Assembly: GCA_001770235.1 (NCBI GenBank)
Contig: MEQN01000088.1
Span: 1-5,562 of the forward strand
Origin: Betaproteobacteria bacterium RBG_16_58_11
GTDB taxonomy: Bacteria > Pseudomonadota > Gammaproteobacteria > Burkholderiales > Thiobacteraceae
Direction: 5' to 3'
DNA: 5,562 nucleotides
Made by a program: the position numbers and the translations under genes. Below the pieces are notes generated by a model, which had not been told where the DNA came from, did not search any database, and saw nothing but the letters and a program-made list of their open reading frames with translations. This document shows positions 1-4,773 of the stretch, in pieces (positions within the stretch are counted from its first letter, which is position 1; each line of letters starts with the position of its first letter).

Positions 1-757
1 CGAAGCCGCCCATTTGCCCGCGCCAGACGGCTTCGTTAATTTGTTGCGGCGGCGCGAAGCGCGTCCCGCCATTGTGCGAGGTGCTGGACAGGATTCGCGT
101 ATGACCGGCGCGCCGGTCTTCCCATGCGACCACGAGTTTTTTCGCGCTGAGCGCGACGACGCTGGGATAGGATTGATCGCCCTCAATTTTCCCGGACTCG
201 ATCGGATATGCGCGGCCTGCTTTGAGCGCACCGGCCCGGCCCGGAATGAGCCGCGCGGCTTGCACCTGCCAATAATTTTTTTTCTTCTCGGACCAGGCGG
301 CGAATAGTCCGTCCGCTTGCGCGTAGCCCAGACTGACTTGCGCCGCCTCGCGCGCACCGAGCGTGATCGGCTTGCCCAATCCATCCACCGCCAAGAGGCG
401 CGCGCGAATTTGCCCGTCTTCCTCCCAGGCCAGGGCGAAACGTCCTTGGCCCAAGCTCACGATGGCGGGCTCGAATGCTTCGCGATCGCCGCTCACCCGG
501 ATTTCGGCGGCAAAATTATTTTTGCCGGGCGCTTTCAGCGCGACATAACAACGCGACACGCCATCCCGGTTGTCTTCCCAGGTGACGGCTACCCAGGCAT
601 CGGATACGGCGATGCTCTTGCGGCCCGCCGATTCCAGGTGGACAAACGCGCGTGCCCCAGAGTCATGGCTGACGGTGATGGATGGATCGAATGTCCAGGG
701 CGCCGCGAGCGCGGACGAACAAATCAGGGCGAGGCCGAGCGCGAATAATCCGCGCAT
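1..757 (-). CDS. Exported beta-propeller (sialidase/BNR-like) protein, 3' end outside window
   Basis: This is a partial gene: 252 codons are visible from the ATG at 757, and the frame stays open to the left edge. Residues 1-19 form a signal peptide (MRGLFALGLALICSSALA, cut near Ala19), so the product should be periplasmic or secreted. The mature part shows a recurring strand motif of the type (A/V)WE(D/E): VTWEDNRDG at 58-66, LAWEEDGQ at 109-116, AAWSEKK at 153-159 and VAWEDRRAG at 210-218. The spacing of 44-57 residues fits the blades of a beta-propeller. SHNGGTRF at 227-234 is a degenerate Asp-box (consensus SxDGGxTW), as in BNR/sialidase-like repeats. No catalytic sialidase residues can be assigned, so no enzyme activity is claimed. 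The start overlaps the stop of the upstream thioredoxin-like gene by one base (TGATG), which implies translational coupling. The mature visible part has a single Cys (C70). The fold call is fairly good, but the function is unknown. Confidence 0.75.
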   Translation of the reverse strand, partial: MRGLFALGLALICSSALAAPWTFDPSITVSHDSGARAFVHLESAGRKSIAVSDAWVAVTWEDNRDGVSRCYVALKAPGKNNFAAEIRVSGDREAFEPAIVSLGQGRFALAWEEDGQIRARLLAVDGLGKPITLGAREAAQVSLGYAQADGLFAAWSEKKKNYWQVQAARLIPGRAGALKAGRAYPIESGKIEGDQSYPSVVALSAKKLVVAWEDRRAGHTRILSSTSHNGGTRFAPPQQINEAVWRGQMGGF

Positions 758-1224
758 CAGGGTTTTCCCGCCAGGAACTGTGCCAGCGTTTGGGTCTTGT
801 AGTGGCCGCCGCTCACGAAGCGGTCGTAGTCTTGAAAATCCTGCGTGGTTTTAACGCCGGGGATGCGCGCGATCTCTTTACCGTCCGGCTCCATGAACAT
901 GAACAGCGGCGTCGCGAATGCTTTGTAGCGCACGCCCAGAGCGGCCTCGGTGATGCGCTCGCCGCTGGGCAGCCGCAGCCGCTTGCCGCTCTCGCTGTCG
1001 ACGTAAACCAGCACGTAGTTTTGGGTATATAGCTTACGCAGCGCCGGGTCGGAGAAAGCCTGCTTGTTGGTCATATCGCACCAACCGCAGCCGAAGCGGC
1101 CGAAATACAAAAAGATCGGCCGGTTCTGTTCCCGGGCCAAGCGCAAGCCCTGGTCGAAGGAAACGAAGGGGTAATCTTTTGGCGGCTCGGCGAACGCGAC
1201 GCTAGCCGCCAGCATCAATCCCAA
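757..1224 (-). CDS. Periplasmic thioredoxin-fold protein with CGWC motif (start uncertain, possible frameshift)
   Basis: Numbering is from the TTG at 1224 (155 aa). RPIFLYFGRFGCGWCD carries the redox motif C46-G-W-C49. A TP pair at 105-106 (FATPLFMF) is the usual cis-proline of thioredoxin folds. The type resembles the exported thioredoxin_7/SoxW-like group that reduces or maintains disulfides of periplasmic partners; the exact substrate cannot be read from the sequence. The hydrophobic segment LGLMLAASVAFA ending in AFA-E is a signal-peptide core. It lacks a basic N-terminus if translation starts at TTG 1224, and no good Shine-Dalgarno precedes that TTG. In the same frame, the codons just upstream encode RKFAWC, exactly the missing n-region, but no start codon precedes them before a stop. 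A well-placed ATG at 1247 with GAGGAG lies one frame away. The gene is therefore either frameshifted by one base or begins at an unusual codon. It is followed by the beta-propeller gene, overlapping it as TGATG. Confidence 0.8.
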   Translation of the reverse strand: MGLMLAASVAFAEPPKDYPFVSFDQGLRLAREQNRPIFLYFGRFGCGWCDMTNKQAFSDPALRKLYTQNYVLVYVDSESGKRLRLPSGERITEAALGVRYKAFATPLFMFMEPDGKEIARIPGVKTTQDFQDYDRFVSGGHYKTQTLAQFLAGKP

Positions 1225-1247
1225 GCACCAAGCAAACTTTCGCTCAT

Positions 1248-1259
1248 GGCTAGCTCCTC
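1248..1259 (-). promoter_or_regulatory. Strong ribosome binding site before an out-of-frame ATG (1247)
   Basis: On the minus strand GAGGAG (1259-1254) lies 6 nt before ATG 1247-1245, which is the best initiation signal in this interval. Reading from that ATG gives only MSESLLGAWD and then TGA at 1217-1215. That stop overlaps the in-frame ATG at 1215 (TGATG). Either this ATG is the original start of the thioredoxin-like gene, separated from it by a one-base shift, or it encodes a short leader peptide coupled to the ATG at 1215. Confidence 0.6.
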
Positions 1260-1331
1260 AATCGAAGATAGCTCAATCTACTACACTTGCCGCGCGCTTG
1301 CCATTTGCCGCGTTCGCTACGCGCGTGCGGA

Positions 1332-1607
1332 TCAGCGCCGCTTGAATTGCGCGGGACGCGCGGCTGACGGGGCGCCCGCGGGGCGCTCGTCTTTATGTCG
1401 AAAGCTGATGCGCGCTTTGCTTAAATCGTAGGGTGACATTTCGAGGCTGACTTTGTCGCCGGCCAGGATGCGGATGCGGTGTTTCCGGATTTTGCCCGAG
1501 GCATAGGCGATCACTTCGAAGCCGTTTTCCAGCGTGACGCGAAAGCGCGTATCGGGCAGCACTTCGGTGACGGCGCCTTCCATTTCGATCAATTCTTCTT
1601 TAGCCAT
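1332..1607 (-). CDS. infA: Translation initiation factor IF-1 with basic C-terminal extension
   Basis: The 91-residue product matches IF-1 along its whole OB-fold: [19 protein letters not shown] at the N-terminus, FRVTLENG, then [17 protein letters not shown] and [17 protein letters not shown]-1 binds the 30S A-site with IF-2 and IF-3 during initiation and acts in the cytoplasm. Classical IF-1 is about 72 residues. Here roughly residues 73-91 ([19 protein letters not shown]) form an extra Pro/Ala-rich, basic tail. From memory, such tailed forms occur in Betaproteobacteria, often as a second infA copy apart from the ribosomal-protein operon. The start ATG at 1607 is preceded by GGGAGAA at a suitable distance. 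The gene lies just downstream of the cspA terminator, with only 33 nt between the hairpin and the ATG, so it probably depends on read-through or on a promoter overlapping the hairpin. About 85 nt separate it from the thioredoxin-like gene. Confidence 0.95.
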   Translation of the reverse strand: MAKEELIEMEGAVTEVLPDTRFRVTLENGFEVIAYASGKIRKHRIRILAGDKVSLEMSPYDLSKARISFRHKDERPAGAPSAARPAQFKRR

Positions 1608-1640
1608 GCTGATGTTCTCCCGCTACGCGGTCTGGTGAAT

Positions 1641-1668
1641 AAAAAAGCCCGGCGAACCGGGCTTTTTT
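1641..1668. terminator. Perfect bidirectional intrinsic terminator between cspA and infA
   Basis: A 12-bp perfect inverted repeat, AAAAAAGCCCGG / CCGGGCTTTTTT, flanks a 4-nt loop (CGAA on plus, UUCG in the minus-strand RNA). Each strand ends in a run of six T, so it could stop transcription both ways. In the working direction (minus) it lies 21 nt after the cspA stop codon and 33 nt before the infA start. Confidence 0.92.
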
Positions 1669-1689
1669 AGAGGGTATTGAACGTGCGCC

Positions 1690-1896
1690 TTATTCTGCGG
1701 GGCGAATGTTCGAGGCCTGCTTGCCTTTCGGGCCTTCGGTCACGTCGAACGCGACTTTCTGGTTTTCCGTCAGGGTTTTGAAGCCGCTGCTCTGAATCGC
1801 GGAGAAGTGCGCGAAAAGATCGTCGCCGCCGCCATCCGGGGTAATGAAGCCGAAGCCTTTAGAATCGTTGAACCATTTAACAGTACCGGTTGCCAT
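1690..1896 (-). CDS. cspA: Cold-shock protein, CspA family
   Basis: The product is a 68-residue single cold-shock domain. It is a cytoplasmic single-stranded nucleic-acid-binding protein that acts as an RNA chaperone. RNP1 is KGFGFI at residues 13-18 and RNP2 is DLFAHFS at 26-32; the opening TGTVKWFN and the closing [14 protein letters not shown] are typical of the family. The start chosen is ATG 1896, preceded by AAGGAAA about 8 nt upstream. A longer frame reaching to 1932 adds residues that do not belong to the domain. The symbol is generic: bacteria often carry several csp paralogs and the exact one cannot be told. The gene has a long untranslated leader and ends in a strong terminator. 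infA follows in the same direction, which makes functional sense because both proteins serve translation in the cold. Confidence 0.95.
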   Translation of the reverse strand: MATGTVKWFNDSKGFGFITPDGGGDDLFAHFSAIQSSGFKTLTENQKVAFDVTEGPKGKQASNIRPAE

Positions 1897-2071
1897 GTCT
1901 GGATTTCCTTTTAAAAATTTGAATTCGGGCAAATGCCCAGGTTAACGAGAAATCAAGACGGAGGAGCTTGGGAACTGGAGTACCGATGGGATGAGGCACA
2001 GCGTAACGCGCTAATACAATACTTGAAAAGTCTCGCTGGCGGCAGTATGGACTAATGGGGGCATAAAGCAA
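1897..2071 (-). promoter_or_regulatory. cspA leader and putative promoter
   Basis: No gene is seen here. A possible sigma-70 promoter on the minus strand is TTGCTT (2071-2066), a 16-nt spacer, then CATACT (2049-2044), matching 3/6 and 4/6 of consensus. It would give a leader of about 140 nt, comparable to the long regulatory leaders of cold-induced csp genes. The leader contains a small perfect hairpin, GGGCATTTGCCC (1938-1927), just before the Shine-Dalgarno. I could not find a convincing cold-box match. Promoter placement is weak; the existence of a leader is likely. Confidence 0.35.
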
Positions 2072-2134
2072 CCATTATTATTCCCGGGGTGTTAAAAAAA
2101 GCGGATGAATCTGGGTTGAAGCTGCGTGGGGTGC

Positions 2135-2201
2135 GGGATTTTTCTCTGGCCGGGGCGGGGGAACCCTATCTACGGCTATCTCCGCGCCCCTCCAGAAACC
2201 C
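2135..2201. repeat. Large imperfect inverted repeat between cspA and the HDOD gene
   Basis: The left arm is TCTGG (2145-2149), cc, GGGGCG (2152-2157). The right arm is CGCCCC (2185-2190), t, CCAGA (2192-2196). This gives 11 pairs with a 2:1 internal loop, and weaker outer pairing of GGG (2135-2137) with CCC (2199-2201). The 27-nt apical loop holds a direct repeat CTATCT-acgg-CTATCT (2166-2181). No U-tract follows on either strand, so it is not an intrinsic terminator. It could be a structured leader element or an operator. Confidence 0.5.
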
Positions 2202-2220
2202 GAAAAATGGGCGTTATAAC
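2192..2220 (+). promoter_or_regulatory. Possible promoter for the HDOD gene
   Basis: TATAAC (2215-2220) matches the -10 consensus at 5/6, but no clear -35 hexamer lies 16-18 nt upstream. The -35 position would fall in the right arm of the inverted repeat. The implied start near 2227 leaves a leader of about 30 nt before the ATG at 2258. An activator-dependent or alternative-sigma promoter is possible. Confidence 0.28.
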
Positions 2221-2257
2221 CGGGTAGATGCAAAATTCGGACTGAAGAGGAACCGCC

Positions 2258-3109
2258 ATGCCTGTCTCGCTTGAGGAATTCACCCAGGATATCGATAGCC
2301 TGGTTTCGCTGCCGGGGGTCGGCGTGCGCGTGAACGAAATGGTGGACGACCCCTCCAGCACCGCCGCCGATCTCGGTAAAGTCATCAGCCAAGACCCGGC
2401 GCTCGCCGCGCGCCTGCTGCGCATCGCCAACAGCCCCGCCTATGGGCTTTCCAGCCAAGTCAACACGGTTACGCGCGCGGTTTCGATTATCGGAACCCGG
2501 CATATACGCGACTTGGTGCTCGCCACGTCCACCATCAGTGCGTTCGAAGGCATCCCGAACGAGCTGGTGAGCATGGAAGACTTCTGGAGCCATAGCCTGT
2601 ATTGCGGCGCGGCGGCGCGCCTGCTCGCCGAACAATGCAATATGAAACATGCCGAGACCGTGTTCCTGGGCGGCTTGCTGCATGACATCGGCCAATTGGT
2701 GATCTTCCGCAAGGAGCCGCAAAAAGCGAAGCAAGCATTGCTGCTGTCGATTGAAGAGCACGACGACCTCGCGCTGCACAAGGCGGAACAGGAGATTTTC
2801 GGTTTCGATCATGCAGGGGTGGGCGCGGCGCTGTTGCGCCACTGGCATTTTCCGGAGTTGCTGATCGAGAGCGTGGCGTTTCATCACGCACCGGAACAAG
2901 CGCAGCATTTTCCGCTGGAAACGGCGCTCGTTCACATTGCCAACAGCATCGCCACCCTGGCCGAAATTGACAGCGTGTCGGAAGCGGACGCGGTGCAAAC
3001 GGAGGCCGCCGCCTGGCGCGTCACCGGTCTGGACAAATCAACCATCGAACCCACGGTGCGCGCCACGCAGGCGCAATTCGCCGAGATGCGCAACCTGCTG
3101 CTCGGCTGA
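2258..3109 (+). CDS. HDOD-domain signalling protein
   Basis: The product is 283 aa, soluble, with no signal peptide or membrane segment. It is a stand-alone HDOD domain. It opens with LPGVGVRVNEMVDDPSST and a helix ending in the classic ISQDPALAARLLRIANSP (43-60), followed by VTRAVSIIGTRHIRDLVLA (71-89). The HD pair is H142-D143 in GGLLHDIGQLV, and a later segment is FGFDHAGVGAALLRHWHFP (181-199). HDOD proteins are relatives of HD-GYP/HD hydrolases, mostly considered non-catalytic, and take part in signalling, motility, biofilm or stress control. This copy keeps the HD dyad, but HDOD proteins usually lack the full metal site, so activity is uncertain. The start ATG 2258 has AGAGGAA about 5 nt upstream. 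The gene ends with tandem in-frame stops (TGA TAA). It is divergent from cspA and converges on the DUF3301-like gene, so it is probably monocistronic. Confidence 0.9.
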   Translation: MPVSLEEFTQDIDSLVSLPGVGVRVNEMVDDPSSTAADLGKVISQDPALAARLLRIANSPAYGLSSQVNTVTRAVSIIGTRHIRDLVLATSTISAFEGIPNELVSMEDFWSHSLYCGAAARLLAEQCNMKHAETVFLGGLLHDIGQLVIFRKEPQKAKQALLLSIEEHDDLALHKAEQEIFGFDHAGVGAALLRHWHFPELLIESVAFHHAPEQAQHFPLETALVHIANSIATLAEIDSVSEADAVQTEAAAWRVTGLDKSTIEPTVRATQAQFAEMRNLLLG

Positions 3110-3132
3110 TAAGCGCAAGGCCGCGTATTGTT

Positions 3133-3441
3133 TCAAGATGAGCCATAGCGCGGCAAATGCATCGTCTCCATGGTATGTCCGAGCATCATGATCGTGCCCT
3201 TGAGCCGGTTGTCGCCGGTGTCGGTGAATTCGAACTGGTAGTTGCGCGCGATCACCATGCGGCCACGCCGATCGCGTTTGAGCCGGATGCTGACCGCCGC
3301 GACCGCGCCATCCAGAAATTGCACATTCTCTTTGGCGCAAAAATCCTTGGCCAGCGCAATGGCGATTTCCCGCACGCGCAAGCTGTCTTGCCAAAACCAG
3401 GCGAAGCCCAGCAGGATGAGTATTACCGCGAATTCGGTCAT
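3133..3441 (-). CDS. DUF3301-like small membrane-anchored protein
   Basis: The product is 102 aa from the ATG at 3441, with AAGGAAA placed correctly upstream; a TTG one codon earlier is less likely. Residues 4-17 (FAVILILLGFAWFW) form a single N-terminal membrane segment. This is followed by QDSLRVREIAIALAKDFC, an acidic-aromatic patch (VQFLDGAV), a strongly basic stretch (RLKRDRRGRM) and a beta-rich tail with YQFEFTDTGDNRLKG. This order (WFW.DSL..RE.A...A...C......QLLD..VA....R..R..rG....R.Y.FEF...G..R..G) matches what I know as DUF3301, a family of unknown function common in beta- and gammaproteobacteria. The bulk of the protein after the membrane segment could face the cytoplasm or periplasm; the orientation is not certain. 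The gene converges with the HDOD gene, with about 20 nt between the stops and no hairpin terminator there. Confidence 0.82.
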   Translation of the reverse strand: MTEFAVILILLGFAWFWQDSLRVREIAIALAKDFCAKENVQFLDGAVAAVSIRLKRDRRGRMVIARNYQFEFTDTGDNRLKGTIMMLGHTMETMHLPRYGSS

Positions 3442-3484
3442 CAAATATTTTCCTTGGTATCAAACGCCGCATCCGGCTGGCTTG

Positions 3485-3516
3485 TCGAAGCGCGGCGGTA
3501 CTTATCCGCGCCTCGA
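3485..3516. repeat. Inverted repeat, 10 of 11 bp
   Basis: The left arm is TCGA-a-GCGCGG (3485-3495) and the right arm is CCGCGC-c-TCGA (3506-3516), around a 10-nt loop (cggtacttat). It is a strong potential hairpin 44-75 nt upstream of the minus-strand DUF3301-like start. On the plus strand it is followed by only a partial T-rich run (ctgctttctt). It may be a leader hairpin or a protein-binding site. Confidence 0.6.
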
Positions 3517-3536
3517 CTGCTTTCTTCGTGACATGA

Positions 3537-3556
3537 TCAAGCGACTCCACGCTTGA
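3537..3556. repeat. Perfect 7-bp inverted repeat
   Basis: TCAAGCG (3537-3543) and CGCTTGA (3550-3556) flank a 6-nt spacer (actcca). An overlapping alternative pairing is GACTC (3543-3547) with GAGTC (3555-3559). Size and symmetry suit a regulator operator; no terminator T-tract follows. It lies about 100 nt upstream of the proposed ppiA promoter. Confidence 0.45.
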
Positions 3557-3644
3557 GTCAAACAAGCCGCTTTCATAGACATTTTATGGCTTCCAGATTG
3601 CAACTGTTCGTATGCTGGCGGGTTCAGTTGGCCGAGATGTCTGT

Positions 3645-3673
3645 CTGACCAAGCCTGCGCAAATACCCATAAG
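3645..3673 (+). promoter_or_regulatory. Putative sigma-70 promoter for ppiA
   Basis: CTGACC (3645-3650), a 17-nt spacer and CATAAG (3668-3673) match the -35 and -10 consensus at 4/6 each with ideal spacing. The start would be near 3680, leaving a leader of about 39 nt that includes the Shine-Dalgarno TGGAGA 8 nt before the ATG at 3719. TATGTT (3676-3681) is an alternative -10 with a poorer -35. Confidence 0.4.
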
Positions 3674-3718
3674 AATATGTTAGGCTCAGCGGGAATTCAT
3701 TTTTTGGAGATGACCTAA

Positions 3719-4285
3719 ATGAAACTAAAATTCTTGGCAGCCGTCCTCGGTCTGTGCTTATCTTTGACCGCCCTTGCCGCCAATCCCATGGTGGAGATGA
3801 AAACCAATCTGGGCAGCATGACGCTGGAGCTGTATGCGGACAAAGCCCCAAAGTCGGTGGCGAATTTTCTGAGCTATGTAAAAAGCGGTTTTTACCAAGG
3901 CACGATTTTCCATCGCGTGATCGACAACTTCATGATTCAGGGCGGCGGCTTTGATGCGAATCTGCGCGAGAAAAAAACAGCCGCACCCATTCAAAATGAA
4001 GCGAACAATGGTTTAAAGAATGAAATCTATACCCTGGCCATGGCGAGAACATCGGACCCGCACTCCGCCACGGCGCAATTCTTCATCAATGTGAAGGACA
4101 ATGATTTCCTCAACCACAGCGCGCCCAATATGCGCGGCTGGGGCTATGCCGTCTTCGGCAAAGTGGTGAAGGGCCAAGACGTGGTGCTGAAAATCGCCAA
4201 GGCGCGCACCGGCGCGAAAGGCCCTTTCCCCTCCGATGTGCCGCAGCAAACGGTGGTGATCGAAGAAATGAAGTTGCTGCCCTAA
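3719..4285 (+). CDS. ppiA: Periplasmic peptidyl-prolyl cis-trans isomerase A (cyclophilin)
   Basis: The product is 188 aa, close to the length of E. coli PpiA. A signal peptide covers residues 1-20 ([20 protein letters not shown], cut before AN), which places it in the periplasm and separates it from cytoplasmic PpiB. The cyclophilin core is complete: [12 protein letters not shown] (43-54), the catalytic arginine R66 in [35 protein letters not shown] (106-125) with the substrate-pocket Q120/F121, and [15 protein letters not shown] (142-156). It catalyses cis-trans isomerisation of X-Pro bonds in folding exported proteins. The start ATG 3719 has GGAGA upstream at a good distance. The next gene begins 21 nt after its stop with no terminator between, so co-transcription with the two downstream envelope genes is likely. 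Confidence 0.96.
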   Translation: MKLKFLAAVLGLCLSLTALAANPMVEMKTNLGSMTLELYADKAPKSVANFLSYVKSGFYQGTIFHRVIDNFMIQGGGFDANLREKKTAAPIQNEANNGLKNEIYTLAMARTSDPHSATAQFFINVKDNDFLNHSAPNMRGWGYAVFGKVVKGQDVVLKIAKARTGAKGPFPSDVPQQTVVIEEMKLLP

Positions 4286-4306
4286 ACAATTTACGACGAT
4301 TGAACG

Positions 4307-4720
4307 ATGAGAGTCTTATCTCTTCTTGCTGGTTTGGCCTGCGTTTGCACCGCGCCCGCCGTATTCGCTGCGGAGGATTGGATAACGATCCCGAATAGCG
4401 ATCCGAATATTACCTTCTCGTTTGACAAGGGCAGTATCGAGCGGCGGGGAAATCTGGTCAGGGTATGGGAGAAGATGGTTTATACCCAAGCGCAAATAAA
4501 AGATGAAGCATCCGGCAAGATGGTGAAGGAAAAGAAAGTGCACCGCCTGATGCACTGTGCGGACTATACCCAGGGCGTCATTTTTGGCGCGACCTATGCG
4601 GAGAATGGCCGCTTCATATCCTCGGTTGCATACGATGAGCCGCAAGCACAGATGAGTGCAGTTCCTTCCGGCACGCTCGCCGCAGAAGAGCTCAGGCTGG
4701 TTTGCTTGCTGGCGCGCTAG
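4307..4720 (+). CDS. Secreted protein resembling the surface-adhesin E family
   Basis: The product is 137 aa with a signal peptide at residues 1-21 (MRVLSLLAGLACVCTAPAVFA, cut before AED). The mature part reads WITIPNSDPNITFSFDKGSI, then RRGNLVRVWEKMVY (47-59), a basic linker, HRLMHCADYTQG (79-90) and a C-terminal LRLVCLLA. The order W-i-(short strand)-f-s-D-s-i-r-r-gn-vrvW, a mid Cys (C84) and a final Cys (C133) fits small periplasmic or outer-surface proteins of the adhesin-E type (after Haemophilus protein E), with C84-C133 a likely disulfide. The family in this group of bacteria is mostly uncharacterised, so an adhesin role should not be assumed. No strong Shine-Dalgarno precedes the ATG; with only 21 nt from the ppiA stop, re-initiation or coupling may help translation. 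Confidence 0.65.
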   Translation: MRVLSLLAGLACVCTAPAVFAAEDWITIPNSDPNITFSFDKGSIERRGNLVRVWEKMVYTQAQIKDEASGKMVKEKKVHRLMHCADYTQGVIFGATYAENGRFISSVAYDEPQAQMSAVPSGTLAAEELRLVCLLAR

Positions 4721-4773
4721 CAGCGCATTTGATTGCTTACCCCTTCGATGTTTAATGGCTCGATCGAAAGCCT

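Larger units (their letters stand above)
3442..3718. other. Divergent intergenic region with two inverted repeats
   Basis: No gene is supported in these 277 nt. The region separates the minus-strand DUF3301-like gene from the plus-strand cyclophilin gene and should hold promoters for both. It contains two clear inverted repeats (3485-3516 and 3537-3556) and a plausible plus-strand promoter (3645-3673), described separately. I could not assign a convincing promoter for the minus-strand gene. Confidence 0.6.

Noticed and set aside
317..748. 143-codon open frame on the plus strand
   Set aside because: It is antisense to the beta-propeller gene, which has a signal peptide and repeated WE(D/E) motifs; the plus-strand product shows no domain.
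1690..1932. Extended cspA start at 1932 (80 residues)
   Set aside because: The extra 12 residues are not part of cold-shock domains, and the good Shine-Dalgarno serves the ATG at 1896.
2089..2257. Possible c-di-GMP riboswitch upstream of the HDOD gene
   Set aside because: The region is structured, but I could not match the conserved GEMM core segments.
2078..2998. 306-codon open frame on the minus strand opposite the HDOD gene
   Set aside because: It lies antisense to a clear HDOD domain, its product is Arg/His/Gln-rich with no recognisable motif, and such long antisense frames arise from codon bias in GC-rich genes.
3110..3132. Terminator between the convergent HDOD and DUF3301-like genes
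   Set aside because: The gap is about 20 nt with no stem and no T-tract.
3038..3565. 175-codon open frame on the minus strand overlapping the HDOD end and the DUF3301-like gene
   Set aside because: It is a different frame over a better-supported DUF3301-like protein with a ribosome site and membrane segment; the product is low-complexity and Arg/Ala-rich.
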